A DNA stretch of 64,000 nucleotides from Circinella umbellata. Taxonomy: Eukaryota > Mucoromycota > Mucoromycetes > Mucorales > Lichtheimiaceae. A program made the position numbers and the translations under genes. The DNA lies in contig JAIWNF010000071.1 of the NCBI GenBank assembly GCA_025093555.1, forward strand, positions 62,001 to 126,000, given 5' to 3'. The notes beneath the pieces are model-generated. The model was given only the letters and a program-made list of their open reading frames with translations, ran no database searches and was not told where the DNA came from. Positions 35,701 to 49,484 of this stretch are shown here, piece after piece (position 1 is the stretch's first letter; each line of letters begins with the position of its first letter).

Positions 35701-36153
35701 GGAATAAGATGCATTCTTGATTTGAAGTACGTATTCTATAAAAAAAAGTAGCTATTCACAACTCTAATGAAAAAAAACTAAAGAATGTCAACAAATTAAA
35801 AAGAAAAGCATCGATGGTAGCCAATTGGAAGAAAGACCATTGTATTTCAATAAACTGAATAGACTATTGGTGGTAGCACAAAGTGGTCGAGTATTAGCTT
35901 GGCAGACTACTGATAATTACCAGCTTCTTCTCAGGAAATGATCGTTTTAGCATTCTGGTAATGCACAAATGGTTTAACAGGTATATAAAATGTGGTTTTA
36001 TCTTTGTTATTTTTATTATTTTTTGGTATAATTAACGTATATAATAATATAACTATAATATAATATATAAAATAAAAATAAATAAATAAAATTACATGTT
36101 ACGTATAAAAAGATATTAGGTATGAAATGAAAGATAATAATGGAGTTTTTCTA
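32760..36153. other. Gene-poor region
   Basis: I see no supported gene in 3.4 kb. On the minus strand, 35400-35100 has protein-like fragments with stops (for example GLVYIITVPDHLINS and LRAPAWLSVRQRVML) that may be another decayed gene. The other small ORFs look random. Confidence 0.4.
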
Positions 36154-38745
36154 CTAAGTCTGTTTGGTATCTGCAAGTGTTTGCATAGGACCTTTATAAT
36201 TTTTACGTCCGCTAATAAACCAAAATGCAAGAGAAAATATTAAAATGGCTCCGATCATAAGAGATGCCCAATTCATTGTTACTGGATCAACAGGAGACAC
36301 AGCAGGAATACAGAGAATCACACCAAAAAATGCGATCCAAGCAACAGCAATAGTATTGATTAGTAAACTATATCGACCTAAATTAAATGGACCACTATGT
36401 ACTACATCACGTTTCCAGATAAGACGGCAAACATAGGGTAAACCATAAGCTACATTGACACAAATTACTGCTGTGCTCATAATAGCTGACCAATAGGATT
36501 CGCTTCCAAACAACTAGCATTAACATAAAATATTTGTAGTTAGTTTCCATAAATTAAACAAATGACAATAATATAAGTCCACTCTTATTAGTATAAAAGA
36601 TAATTCACATAATAAACAAGTAAATATTTTTTTATACATTACCGGCATAATAACAATGGTACAAATAACAGCTTCTAATAATAAAATACGTAATGGTGCT
36701 TCGTGTTTGCCACTAAGTTTATACCAAAATCTATGATATGGAAGACATCTAATAAAACACGTACATAAATAACAAAGCTATTAGTTTATAATACCATTTC
36801 ATCACATCTTACCCAATCTAATATAAAATTTAACTCTTAATGAACAACTATACATACTCATCACGACTCATAGACCAAATCAATTGAGCGTTGGCAAGTA
36901 AAGAATTACAGAGTGATCCAAATTGTGCAACAGTCAAAATAACCAAAAAGAATACAGCCAATTTTGTATTTGTGGCACGGATAAACAAAGTAGCCAATGG
37001 GAAACTCGACTCTTGAAGCTCAGTTGTATCTTGGATCGAGAATAATGTGGCAACGCATAATACAATGCCTTGTGCAATAGCAAAGACAACAGCAATGATA
37101 ATTCCACGTGGGCCAGTAACTTGGGCATTCTTGGTTCCTTCAGCAATTTGAGCACCATTTTCATAACCAATCTAATAAATATATATTTACGATATCCTCA
37201 ATAAGATTAACTTTTTTTTTTCTTCCGTCTGCCTTTTCCGTATTTTTATATTTTTCTTTTGATTTTTCTTATAACATGATATCTGATATATTTGCTTTTT
37301 GTCTTACCAAAGTCCAACCGGCCTACAAATAGATAATAATAAGAGTAATAGTAGTCATCAAGCTTAGTCATTTTATCAAATTATTAATGGTATCTCAAAA
37401 TAAACAAAAAATAAATTAATGTGTACCTGAAGTAGACCCAAGAAAAACGCAAGACCGGAATTTTTATAACCCGTCGAATTTTGAAATTCAGTGAATACCC
37501 ATTCAGCAGTAGGATGAGTGGGGGCCATGACAGGCATAGCGATGACAACAATGATGGTTCCTGCAGCTACCCAATAAACTATAGTGTGTAAAGAAAAAAA
37601 AAGTATATATAAGTATAATTAAAACATAATAAATATTTGTAAACGTATTTCTCCTCGTACTGACCATAACTAGCTGTCAATTATATATCTTAGTAAACAG
37701 AATAATACTTACTCATAAATTTGTTCAAATAAGCGCTCCATTTTAATCCAAGATAACAATAAGCAACACCAAGTAACAAGTAAGCAATATATAATCCAAC
37801 ATTTGCACCAGCATTTGATACTTGATTTTCATTTAAAATATTTGAAATAGCAATTGTGTATTCACCCATACTATAAGCTAATGTCATGACAACAGATAAA
37901 AGTCCTCCCATAAAAACATATCCACAAATCCATGACATTAACGGACCCCATTCTTTACTACTAAGAAGATAACACCAAGAATAAACACCTCCATTCACAG
38001 GGTAAGCTAATAAAAAGAGTTAATAATTGAACATTTTAGTTAACTTTTTTTAATTTTTTTATTTTCATTGACACTAATTCGAGCAATAAATATATTTTTT
38101 TTTTGTATGGGAGGTTTGATCCTCAAAAATTTTATTGAAGAGCAATAAATATATATGATCTATACCTGAAAAAACTTCGGCCATTGAAAGTGCTATACAA
38201 GATACAAAAGGTGCCACAACAATCTAATCCATAAAAAACAACATCAACATATTTTTTTTAATTAAATTTTTCGAGCAAAAAAATGAAAAAGAAAGAAAGA
38301 AGGTAATCTCATTACAGTTGTTTTACACATCATAAATATTTATAAAGATACTTACATAGCCCCAAAACAATGACATAGGTCCGCCTGCACTCATTGTTCC
38401 TGCGAATCCCAATAACCAATTAGGTAATACAGCCATTGTAGAAAATGCAAAACCAGTTTGCACAAATAAACTAATTTCTCGAGTAAATTCTTGTTTATAT
38501 CCAAGCTCTTCTAATCGTTTTGCATCACGATCAATTGTATCTGAGGAAGAAGAAGAACCAGTTTCGGCTTGTGATAATTTTTCTTCTTTACTAATTATCG
38601 TAGCCTATATTATAATTCCATCAATTCATCGTATAATGCAATAATGATGATAGAAAAAGGTAATAACATTGGAAGAGAGGGAATCTAATATGATATCACT
38701 TTTTTTTTAGTTCTTTACCTGAACTTCTTCTTTTCCGTCACTCAT
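36154..38745 (-). CDS. APC-superfamily amino-acid permease
   Basis: This is a second ACT/GABA-permease-type carrier, 524 aa in 9 exons: 38745-38719, 38604-38356, 38223-38166, 38006-37713, 37578-37427, 37322-37308, 37171-36858, 36748-36643 and 36513-36154. The motif before helix 1 is LGYKQEFTREISLF, followed by MAEVFS/AYPVNGGVYSW, then GAQIAEGTKNAQVTGPRG between helices 6 and 7, and GRKNYKGP at the end. Exon 6 is only 15 nt (codes AGWTL) but is needed for a continuous helix. It shares overall design with the permease at 11.5-14.4 kb, but helix sequences and intron positions differ, so the two are old paralogues, not a recent copy. The substrate is unknown. Confidence 0.92.
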
Positions 38746-40135
38746 AATTATTATTGATTATTGAACGGTGTATAAAAAAAAGACGGTAAAAAAAAGCTAT
38801 TTTCTGTAAATAAAATTAACCAAAAAGATAAAAAAAAGAATTAGAAAATAAAAAAAGAGAGTCCTATCAGTTGTGAGGGTATTTATACAATGCTAAGAAA
38901 ACAGGGACCCTTGATTTGCTTACTATTGCTGTTTATATAATAATGATAATGATAGTAACTTTAGCTAAAGCAGTAGCCACTATGACATATAAAGAAAGCA
39001 AATAACGTTTGTTTTTTAAAGATAAGCAGCAAAAAAAAAAATACAAGAGATATATATATTTTTATCATCTGGAAAAGTTAAATAAGCCTGAAGAGGAGTA
39101 TATAGATTACGTGTTATCGTGTACGTTGTGCGATTATGTGTTACCATCATGTATATATAACACAACAAAGAAGGTTTTCTAATTCTTTATAGCTTGTGAA
39201 ATTTGATTCCAACCCCCATATAAATTGCATGAAATCTAGCGGGGTTTGCAGACAGCGGTGTATTCGATTGATTTATGTCAAATGTTAATTTCATGACTAC
39301 TTATCCCTCATGATCAAGGGCATAAAAAGAAACATCCTTACCAATGAATCCCTGTCTTTTTTATTTTCCATGTTTACACGCCCACTGTATCATTTTTTTT
39401 ATTTATACAGCAACTTGATTATCCAGTAATAAGAAATATTTTTTATTTTTTAATATTTGGGTGTTGTCGTTGGTTATAAAAAAAAATCTGTTTGAAACCA
39501 CGCTAACTAAATTACTCAGACACAAAGATCTTAAAAAAAAAGATACAAAAAATCCCTCCTCTGATAAGTGTGTGACAACCAAAATTGATATTACAGCTTT
39601 TTTTTCATGGTAAGAGATAAAAGATAAGTGACGCACTATTGTGTGTATCACCGAATATATGGATTTTATAATTCCAAATTTGAAAAATCTGTTTCATTGT
39701 ACTACTATCTCACGTTAAGAAATGATTAACAAGGTTCAGAATAATTGCATTATAAGGTCTAGTGTATTTCGTTTACTTTTCAATATATAAAGATATGTAC
39801 TTTTATATATATGTGATTGCTTTTTTCACACACACACGCAGGTGTACACATATATAATTTAAATCAAATCCTCTCCTCCGCATTTTCCTTGTTAGGCTCG
39901 ACAAAGACAATATAACAATACCGCGCACATACTACTGTATATCATACTTGGTTAACTTTTTTTTAAACGTATTTTGTTGCTTAAAAAACTATGTATCGTT
40001 ATATATTATATATGTATATAGTAACAATAATAATTATTGATTTTTAGAATTAATATGTAATTAAAGATAGGTTTATTTATAAAACTGTCACAATGATGTT
40101 GTATTACCATTATTTAATACTAATTATTATTGTTA
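38746..40135. other. Intergenic region upstream of permease
   Basis: This holds the permease promoter and the 3' flank of the SPATA20-like gene. It is AT-rich with short TA runs. I see no gene. Confidence 0.5.
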
Positions 40136-43100
40136 CTATTCTTTAGATGTTGATGATGTTAGGATGATTTTTGATTTTAGTACGTCAATATCGGATATTG
40201 GTAAACCACAAGTAAAATTCTCACAAATATATGCTTGTACGGCTTGTCTGTCTTTATCTTGTTTCTGTATAAGGTCTTGGAACACACTGTTTTGTTCACA
40301 TAGAAACTTTACATCATTTTTATTTTGTGCTTGTGTGGCATCAAACCGAACCAGTAGCAAATTAGGAGCGAATTCTTGATTTACAATTGTAATAAAGTCG
40401 TCCACTTTGGAATTATCTGATCCAATAATAACAACCTATTCCATATATATATATTAGCAGTAATAATGACAATGACAATATAAATATAAATATAAACTTT
40501 TAATTTTATTTTTATCTTTACCTCTTTGACACCTTTAGCCACAAGTAAAAACGAAGATACCAAAGCTGGCATAGCAAATGGGAATTTACTCAATTCAGTA
40601 TAGAATGACTCAATTGTAACTTGCGCCATCTTGCTATATCTAGATGACTCTTTTTGTAGTAATGTACTCAACCGAATTAGGTTACTAACCGATATGGCAT
40701 TACTAAAAAAAGAATATAACAATAAATAAGTTTCTCACTCCACGTTATTTTCCCCTCTTCCTCTTTCTCCCAAAAGTAAATATGTCATTGGAAAAAAAAA
40801 TGTGTTTTTTTCTCACCCTGAAGGTTCTGCACCATCTTGTTCTATTATCAAAAATTTAAAGTGCTTAGTAAGTATCATTGTGACAATAGATATGGTAATG
40901 TATATTATACTATCTTACCTTCTTTCATTCGCACCAATATTGATTTATCTTCACTATTCACATTAAAATATCCATGATTATTCTCATCATAAAATTGTTC
41001 ATTTTGTTTTTCTTGTAAAGAATGGGCCCATTTAATCCATTGTTCATCAAATGTTGCTTCGTAAAGATCCAATAACCCTTGGATCAAATAACTTGAATAA
41101 TAATTATATATTAGTCAAAATGGCTTATTTTCATACACTTCTAATTATAAGAATATACATGTACCTGTAATCATCCAAGAACCCTTCAATATTGGATGGC
41201 CCTTCTCTGAAACTTCGAAGTAATATACCCGTTTCACCATTATACATATTTGAATAAATAAATGTTGCTGTTTTCTTAGCTAATTCAATAAAGCTAGGCT
41301 CATTGAGAATCCTTCCTGCTTGTGATAATCCAGATATCATTAGACCATTCCAACTCGTCAAAATCTACAAAATAATATATATATTTAGCAGGTACTTTTT
41401 ACATATTGTTATCTTTTCACAGTGATAAAAAGTCTTAAAAATATATATACTTTATCATCCCGATGAGGTTTAGGTCGCTGTTCAAGACGATGTTTCCATA
41501 ATTTTTCTTTTGCTTGTTTTAAAATATGATCCACTTTATCTTTGGTTAAATCAAATTTATCAGCAGTTTCTTGTTCAGAATGTATTTGCATCAAGACATT
41601 CTATTATTATCGATGAAAATTAAAAAACAAAAAGAACCTAAATCGTTTACTAGCTTGTTCCTTATTTTAAGAAAAAAGAGAAAAGATACTTACTTTATTC
41701 TCAAGTTCACCATGTGGATCTTGAGTTGGATCCACATTTCCTTGATCTTCAACACCGTAAAAATAAAAGACAACTTTTGCATCCTCTTCACCAATAATAT
41801 CGATAATTTCTTGCGCCTCCCATACACAAAATGCTCCCTCTAATTATTATGTATATACATATTAGTATGATGAACTCATTTCAATATCTACACTCACATA
41901 TACATATCCTAATAAATAAGTGTTTAAACTGTTTACCTAACTTTTTAGTAGCTTGATCATTAGGTAAGGAATCAGCATCTTCAGCAGCATAAAAAGCACC
42001 ATCTTTATGTTGAAGATCACGAGAAACATAATGAACAATATCCTTAGCAACAGTTGCATATGATTCTTTTTTTGTGATTTGATAAGCTCTCGAATAAACT
42101 GATAATAATTGAGCTTGATCATATAACATTTTTTCAAAATGTGGAACATGCCATTTTTGATCTGTGCTATATCGATGAAATCCACTTCCAATATGATCTA
42201 GAAATACAAATAAAAAAAAAATTAATTATTTCAGCTACAACTACATACACTAATTATCAACGATGGTTATCCGTTATATCTAGTATAGATATCTCTCATG
42301 TCGAACAAAAAAAAATGGGCGGGGAAGATCACAACTTTACCATGTATACCACCACGAGCAATTTTCTTGAAAAAACATGCAGTTCTGTTAATATAAATCC
42401 CAAGGCATACAACGTAATTTTTTCTTGTACGTATTAAGACTTACATCCAATGTATATAAAACCATGTCTAATGCTTTTTCATCTTGTTCTTGCTTATGAT
42501 GATATCCATAATAATCAAATAAAAAGACCAATTGAACAGGTGTTGGAAATTTAGGTGATTTTCCAAATCCACCATATTTTGTATCAAAAGAAGAAATAAA
42601 ATAATCATACACTTTTTCTGCAAGTGACCATGGATCCACTGTTTCTGATGAGCTTGCTTCAGGTTTTGCCTAGTTTCATCGATACATATAAACACATACA
42701 TATATATAATGTGTATTAACAATAGTCATTTAATATAAAACTACTCCAATAAAGCAACTAATAGAGCTTTTTTTTTTTACCTCAGCATATGCTTTAAGTT
42801 GTGCCACAGTAGATTTCCCACTATTAATCAATTTATCAGGAGTAGCCATCCAAATTTGAGCAATTCTTGTCAATAAACTTTTGAATCCTGGACGTCCATA
42901 ACGATCATCAGGTGGGAAATAAGTACCACCAAAAAAGGGTTGTAAATCAGGAGTCAAAAATACGGACATAGGCCATCCTCCTCCTCCAGAAGTCAATTGT
43001 ACAAATGTCATATAAAATTTATCTACACCTGGATTTTCTTCACTAATGTGTGTTTGTTTGCGTTATTATTATTATTATCATCCATCATCTTTCTCTTTAG

Positions 43101-43888
43101 TTTTTTTGTTTGCTTACCGATCCACTATACAATGATAAAAATTATATATTAGAACCAATGGAATGATATATAAATTACGAACAATAACAATAAAGAAAAT
43201 AACCGAAAAATAAAGACACCCATGTATATATATATATACCTTTGATATTAATGTAAAACTTATTCATAACATCGGCCACTTTATCATTTTCAAATGATTC
43301 ATGTTCCATCACATGACACCAACTAAAAAAATAAGTTGCATGAATTTTTTAACACCTGAATCGAATAGATACACAATATAGATGATATATAAACTTTAAA
43401 CATACTGGCATGTGCTATATCCAACGCTTAAGAAAATAGGTTTATTTTCTTGTTTTGATATTTTAAAAGCTTCTTCTCCCCATGGATACCAATTTACCTA
43501 TAAAAAAAAGCTATGATGTTATTTCTTTGTCATACAAAAATTAAAATAAAAAGTTTTTTATTCTTTTCCTTCAAAACTTACTGGATTATGTGCTATATTT
43601 ATTTATAACCGTCACCCAAAAAAGAAATTATTTAAAGTTAATACTCATGAAAGGTTACTTGATGTATTCTTGACGTGTTTTTTTTTTGTTTATTGTTTTA
43701 CCGTGTTGCTATGTAAGGTGAAACGAGTTTATTTTTATTTTTAGGTCATTTAAGTACAAGCTAAATTAGAACCCATTTCTTTTAAAAAAAAAGTCTTCTT
43801 TCATTGTTAGTAAATTACGAATTCTTACCAGAAGATAAGGACTCTTTTCGTTAATGAGCCGATTTGTATGCTCTTGTTTTTCCTCCAT
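40136..43888 (-). CDS. SPATA20/YyaL-like protein (DUF255 thioredoxin domain plus six-hairpin domain)
   Basis: 17 exons give 735 aa: 43888-43829, 43708-43702, 43592-43582, 43497-43406, 43322-43240, 43124-43118, 43042-42781, 42669-42445, 42365-42341, 42197-41937, 41839-41694, 41600-41451, 41364-41165, 41091-40919, 40841-40817, 40702-40522 and 40435-40136. The N-terminal DUF255 domain shows [18 protein letters not shown], the CxxC-type CHWC with VMEHESF, VDREENPG and [13 protein letters not shown]. The C-terminal half has the (alpha/alpha)-barrel motifs [42 protein letters not shown] and TSWNGLMI. The family is widespread and its biochemical role is not settled; a redox or sugar-epimerase-like role is proposed. 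Three exons are tiny (7, 11 and 7 nt), and without them the conserved motifs are broken. Confidence 0.93.
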
Positions 43889-45662
43889 TTTATTTTCCTA
43901 CGTCAAAAAAGAAAAAGAAAGAAATGCTTTACGTGGGAAAACACGAAAGTTAAAAATAGATAGTGTGGGCGGAGATGGTAAGAGAATAATAAAAAGAAAG
44001 CCTGCATAAATTATGTTCTTACATGTTCGCTCCCTCACCATTTTGTCATTATGACGACAATAGTATCCTAGATATCGTCCATTTTCATATTTCGCTCAAT
44101 TATAAAAAAAGACCATCGATACACTTCTTAAAATAATAAATTATCATTTTACACAGCTGATTAAAATGAACATAAAGATATTTGTTCTAGTAATAGAAAT
44201 CATCTAAAATATTTATCAAGTCTAACTATGCATAAATTTACCCATTTATGTCTTATATTCTTTGATTACATAAAATAATAATAATGACAGTTATGACAAA
44301 CAGGGGGGGGAGATAATAATGATGTAAGAATAATATAAAGAGGCATATCAAAAATTATTATTGTTTGTACGTATTTCATTATTTATCTGTTTTCGACCAC
44401 CATGCTCATTCAAATTTACGTATAAACAGCGTATCATTCTCACTGTTGACTTAAGATGATCAAGAAAATATAGTTTATTCGAGATGCTACGAATATATAC
44501 TAATTATGAAAAACTATGGTTTAATTTTCAAAATGGTTTACAGCTTGTAGTCAAGAAGTTGATATAGTCGCTTCCTTCATGATATCCGTTGTTTTAATAT
44601 GTATTTCGACCTGTTCATTTAGTTTTTCTATACACTTTATGTACCGATACGTAAGAAAAAAATTAGCATTGAGAAACAATTTGAATGCGGGCAGAAAAAA
44701 AGCTAAATATATTGTAGGAGATATGAAGAAGAGTAAAATAAGTTCAATGATATATATAAAGCCCCAAGTATCTATATTTTTTAGAATGATCACGATAAGT
44801 AACATAATGTCGCTCCACCTTTGAATACTATTGCAATGAATGATTATGTAGATTATACTGTAATTTGAGATACGTAAGGAACTATTCATACGCCACTCAT
44901 ATCAGATATATTTTCTTAAAAAGAAAAAATGATGAATAATTTAACGCGTAATTTAGAATAGATAGCAGAAACCCGCCATTTTGAAACAAAACAATTATTA
45001 TAGCGTATTTTCCAGCATAAATGGATTATCATATGGTAGAAACATAAAGTGATACATATATTTTCAGCTTGGAATAAAAGTAAAGTCTATAAGTAGGGTA
45101 GATGGAGGAAACAGTCTGTCCCACTTCCCAGACAATACTTATTAATGGTAATTGTGAACAATTTTCCTGTATATATACCGTCTTTAAATGTCACTATTCG
45201 CCTTTCTTCATTCACATATAGATAAATATAGTACAGTTGAATTTTATTAACTGTTCTTTATAGCATGAAAACAAGAAAAAAATCAAGTCGTAGACTGCTG
45301 TCATTAATAACAACATAGTACGTAGTGAAAATAAACATTTCTGTTTCGGGTTGAATAGTAGTAATAAACAGGAGCCAAGTCAAAAATTTTAACATATTAC
45401 TGTACCTACTTTTGATATTATTATTAATATTTGAACTATAGTTTATTGAATATGATTTGAAGTGATAGATGATTATTGCATTCACTTCTAGCTATAAAAT
45501 ACCCTGCTAAGCCAACATCATATATCAAAATGACTTTAAATAGCTAGTCTCTAAAATTAATAAATTCGTCGGCCGATTTCATTTTATATTTTCAAAAAAG
45601 CCTCCCTTTCCCTATTCCTTTTCCTTTCTCTTCCTCTTTCTCTTTTCTACTTTCTCAGTTTT
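43889..45662. other. Divergent intergenic region
   Basis: This lies between the SPATA20-like gene (-) and the ubiquitin-like/RING gene (+). The final 60 bp before 45663 are CT-rich, a common fungal promoter feature. ORFs at 44551-44889 on both strands are overlapping, hydrophobic and motif-free. I see no gene. Confidence 0.5.
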
Positions 45663-47276
45663 ATGCATAAAAAGAACAATATGGTTACCAGAATGGATGT
45701 TATTATTGCTGGATTTCCAGGATTGTTTATTAACGTTCCTTACCGAGAAGATGAATCAATACAATATCTTCGAGATCGAGTATCAAATATTTTGGATGGT
45801 TCAGTATTGGGTCATTATAATGATAAATGTGAATTATATATGGATGGAATACCCATTGAAGATTATACAAAATCCATCTATGATTACAAACTATTTGGAA
45901 AAACAATTACTTATAAGGGTTGCGCATCGTTGTTTTCGAACGCTCGAACACCTCCTCCAAAAATATCACTTATCAAACAATCCTGTGAACAACAACAATC
46001 AACTCATGTTTCAGAAAAAGAGGTACAACAAGTTGACATCAGTGCGGGGATCACGGCCAATGAGGAATCCATACTTGAAACACCGAAAATCCAACGACGA
46101 CGTCTTTCATCACTCCTTTCTCCTGAAGGATTAAAAAAACAGAAGTTAACACCATCAACGACTCTGTCTTCAAACGTATCAGATTCCTCGTCATCATCAT
46201 TCTTGACTTTAAAAGTGGTTACAGCAGAAGGAGGGCACGTTACTGTGGATCTGAAAAAAACAGCTACTGTAAAAGATCTCAAGGAAAAGTTATCTTACAT
46301 GGCTGGAGTAAAGCCTTACGAAAATGGATTACTACCTGTCTGTGAACAGTTTTTATTCTTTAATGGATCAATATTAAAAAGCAAAAATTTTATTTCTAAG
46401 TACACGGATATTCAAGATGGGGAAATTCAGCTCGCTATAAAAATACCTAAAAATTATGATCCAGACGAACGACAGCGAATATCCAAAGGTCCTAATCCCG
46501 TTGAGCTCTTTGTAAGGACATTGCATGGGACACGTTTTTCGATCTTTATTGATGTAACAACAGAATCTATTGAAGAAGTAAAACGAATGATACACTATTA
46601 CGAGGACACCCCACTCGATCAGCAACGTTTGATTTTTGATGGGAGACAACTAGAAGAGATGCGTTTATTGAGTGATTACGATATTGAAAAAGGAGATGAA
46701 ATACATTTGGTTCTTCGACTACGTGGTGGTGGAGGTATACCTATTATGTTTGCTGATGTATCTAATTCGGGAGGTCTTCATAGATTCGCGTATTCAGACG
46801 ATGCTCCCGAAGGTCGAACGGTAATTAACGGAATCAATATTGAAGTAGAATGTAAATGTACACCTACATATCGAGTTATTTATAACAAGGGAATGGGGGT
46901 TTATGAATTGGGTAATTCGTTTACTCAATGTCCCAATTGTCATGGTACAAATGTCAAGGCAATTACTGTTGGATTCGTCAGTTGTCAGTATAGAATTCAT
47001 GGTGTTAAAGAAGATGGTACAGAGTTCAAGTCAGATTGGAAAAGGGTGTCTGATGAAGATGCTTATCAACGTTATGATCCAAGTGATCAAGTTTTATGGA
47101 AACGATTGGGAATCGAATCCAAGGATATTGATGAAGAAACAGAAGGCCCTTGTTGTACTATTTGTCTAGAGAATATCAAAGATATAACAACATTACCTTG
47201 TGGTCATCAATTCCATACTAGCTGCATTTCTCGTTGGAAATTGACATGTCCTAATTGTCGAGCTTCACGTTTATAA
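45663..47276 (+). CDS. Ubiquitin-like/RING-H2 fusion protein, probable E3 ligase
   Basis: This intronless ORF encodes 537 aa. Residues of about 11-85 are weakly ubiquitin-like, about 179-265 form a second ubiquitin-like fold, and about 279-355 form a third that ends in LRLRGGGG, the ubiquitin tail. A Cys-rich ribbon (ECKC at about 395, CPNCHG at about 421) of a type known in protist ubiquitin fusions follows. A C-terminal RING-H2 finger spans about residues 496-533 ([18 protein letters not shown]). A RING makes E2-dependent ubiquitin transfer likely. The Gly-Gly tail could allow cleavage by a deubiquitinase or mimic ubiquitin. ATGs at 45663, 45681 and 45696 are all in frame, so the exact start is uncertain. 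The Ser/Thr/Gln-rich region at about residues 95-178 is probably disordered. Confidence 0.85.
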   Translation: MHKKNNMVTRMDVIIAGFPGLFINVPYREDESIQYLRDRVSNILDGSVLGHYNDKCELYMDGIPIEDYTKSIYDYKLFGKTITYKGCASLFSNARTPPPKISLIKQSCEQQQSTHVSEKEVQQVDISAGITANEESILETPKIQRRRLSSLLSPEGLKKQKLTPSTTLSSNVSDSSSSSFLTLKVVTAEGGHVTVDLKKTATVKDLKEKLSYMAGVKPYENGLLPVCEQFLFFNGSILKSKNFISKYTDIQDGEIQLAIKIPKNYDPDERQRISKGPNPVELFVRTLHGTRFSIFIDVTTESIEEVKRMIHYYEDTPLDQQRLIFDGRQLEEMRLLSDYDIEKGDEIHLVLRLRGGGGIPIMFADVSNSGGLHRFAYSDDAPEGRTVINGINIEVECKCTPTYRVIYNKGMGVYELGNSFTQCPNCHGTNVKAITVGFVSCQYRIHGVKEDGTEFKSDWKRVSDEDAYQRYDPSDQVLWKRLGIESKDIDEETEGPCCTICLENIKDITTLPCGHQFHTSCISRWKLTCPNCRASRL

Positions 47277-47723
47277 TGGTAGCAAGTTTTTTTTTTTGAT
47301 GTTTCATTAATTCATATTCCAAATATACATTGACTGCATAAAAATATTTTTAAACATTAAATATCTTATGTATTCATGTTTTAATTCAACATTAACAATT
47401 CATCGATTGTTGTTGTTATATCATGTTATATTACCAATGTATTAAATTCTTCTATATAAATAATTCAAATAAATCAAATGTAGATATACACTACACGTTT
47501 GTGTATTGTACATACAAGAGTGAATCATGACGATAAATATAGAAAAACGAACACTAATAAAGCATACCGTAAAGCTTTGCTTCTTTTTTAGAAAAAGTTA
47601 CAGTCTACGTAGCTAGATATATTTTATTACATGTAATAGCTTTTTAAGAGAAAAAGAGGTGATAAAGTTTTTTTTTTCATTCCTTGTTTGGAAGATACAT
47701 TGAAAGAATAATAAAACGTGTTA
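47277..47723. other. Convergent intergenic spacer
   Basis: AT-rich 3' flank of the ubiquitin-like/RING gene. I see nothing coding. Confidence 0.5.
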
Positions 47724-48500
47724 TCAAATGTCTTCAACTATTCTGACCTTTTGTTTTGCATGTGCTATACAATCTTTGGTAACTTGTGCACAACTCCTGA
47801 TCACTAGCTTGGTCAATATCAAAGGATCCACCTTATTCAACAGTTCATATATACCTTTGTCCGTCACATGGTTTAAGACACCGAATTCGAGATATTCCAA
47901 TTAGCAAGAGTAATCTGTTATTGAATTCATTTTTATTAAACAAACGTGTGTGTCAATTGATTGCTGAGTTTACTTATCATACTGTTTATTCCATTCGTGG
48001 AGATACTACCCAAACAACATAGAATTATGCCATGTAATGTGTTGATGGCGGGTAATACTGAGAGTATCTCGTCAGATATTATAGAGCAGTAACGAAAATC
48101 AACGCATTTCAATGATAAATGAGATTTCTTTGCGGCTCTTGCATATCGCTTAAACAGATGAATTAAACTTAACCTGTCCGTGGTGGTGGTATAATCGTAC
48201 CACAGTTTCAATGCTGAAAGTGGAGGGATGAGTAAAAGTGCCTCGATATGACCATTCATATCATGCATTTTTATTACATGTAGATGTGGTAAAATGGTGG
48301 TATTGCGTATCGTATGAAAGGTTAACTCTTGAATTCCAACATAAGACCAAAATGCCAGATGTGTAATGTTATCCAACGTAAAAGCGGGGTACCTTGTGTA
48401 AAGGTGCGGTAGATTGTCTGGAAAGATCCGGAAACTATGTACAACAAACTTTTGTAGCGTCGTTTTATTCTTGTATACGTATAAACATTATTCATTACAG
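47724..48500 (-). pseudogene. Leucine-rich-repeat (F-box-type) pseudogene
   Basis: The minus strand reads as LRR repeats: ITHLAFWSYVGIQELTFH, LPHLHVIKMHDMNGHIEALL, SLKCVDFRYCSIISDEIL, and a last repeat LEYLEFGVLNHVTDKGIYEL ending at a TGA (47726-47724). Between SNQLTHTF and ITDYSC the frame shifts, and a TAA interrupts just before LEYLEF. The upstream part near 48500-48600 has no clean start and no F-box. LRR proteins of this kind are usually F-box substrate receptors, but that is inferred. Confidence 0.55.
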
Positions 48501-49484
48501 AAGTAACATATGGACCGACCAGGAAGTCATGGCATGTGGTACCATCCATCGATGGCTGTCTTTAGTTTGATCCCGCTCGTCTTTGGTCGTGCCATTGATC
48601 CTCCCTTACTACGTATTCTGTCGTGCAAATATACAAAATCCTATTTTGATTTGATCATCCCATCCGGCTCCAATTTTAAGTTCAGTGGATAACCGAAAAG
48701 GTCTTGTATATAGACTATTTTCTTTTAGTGAAGTTAATGTTTATTAACATAAAGAAGAAAGAAGTAGAAATAATTTTATCTAACCCACTGACTTTAAAAA
48801 AAGGGGCAATATAAGAGAACTTTGCATAAATGATATCTTCTAACATTTATTACGATGTTAAAAACAATGCTTTTGTTTTCAGTGGTATGGTGATAATAAA
48901 TTGACTTATTCAATGTTATAATATTACATGATAGATATAAAATGTAGAATAATTATAACAAGATTGTAGAATTAATAAGACAAGAAGGGTGTATTTTTAA
49001 ATATAAGCTAATGTTAAATGACAATCTACAGAATAGTGACAACCGAATGTATATATCAATGCACGTAACCGCATTAATTCTTATTGCACCATTTTAAATG
49101 GTAAAATCAATCATACGTACGTACAAGCTTGGTTTAATGTCATATCAGGGCTTAATATATTTTGAACGAAACGTTACATCTTACATATATTATGTGTATA
49201 TATAATCGAAACATTCTAATATACTTGTAAAGCTCTCGTATAACGAATATAATAGATTATATACTATTATTATTCTTGTTTTGTTGTTGTTATGGATACT
49301 ACTACAATAACAAGTTGTTGTCAAGATTCAAGGCGGATGATGAAATAAGAATATGTGCGAGGCTGAGTTGTTTAGAATCTGAGATAACTTTTTTTGTTTT
49401 TTGTTTTTGTGCTTTCTTTTGTTGTTTCGTCTTTTCTCATCATCTCAACCCCTCGAAACCCCCCCCCACTAAACTCACATCAAA
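48501..49484. other. Intergenic region
   Basis: This holds the decayed 5' part of the LRR pseudogene (to about 48600) and the promoter of the AIM19-like gene. It is AT-rich, and no other gene is seen. Confidence 0.45.

Noticed and set aside
44551..44889. Overlapping hydrophobic ORFs on both strands
   Set aside because: They are low complexity with no splice support or family motif.
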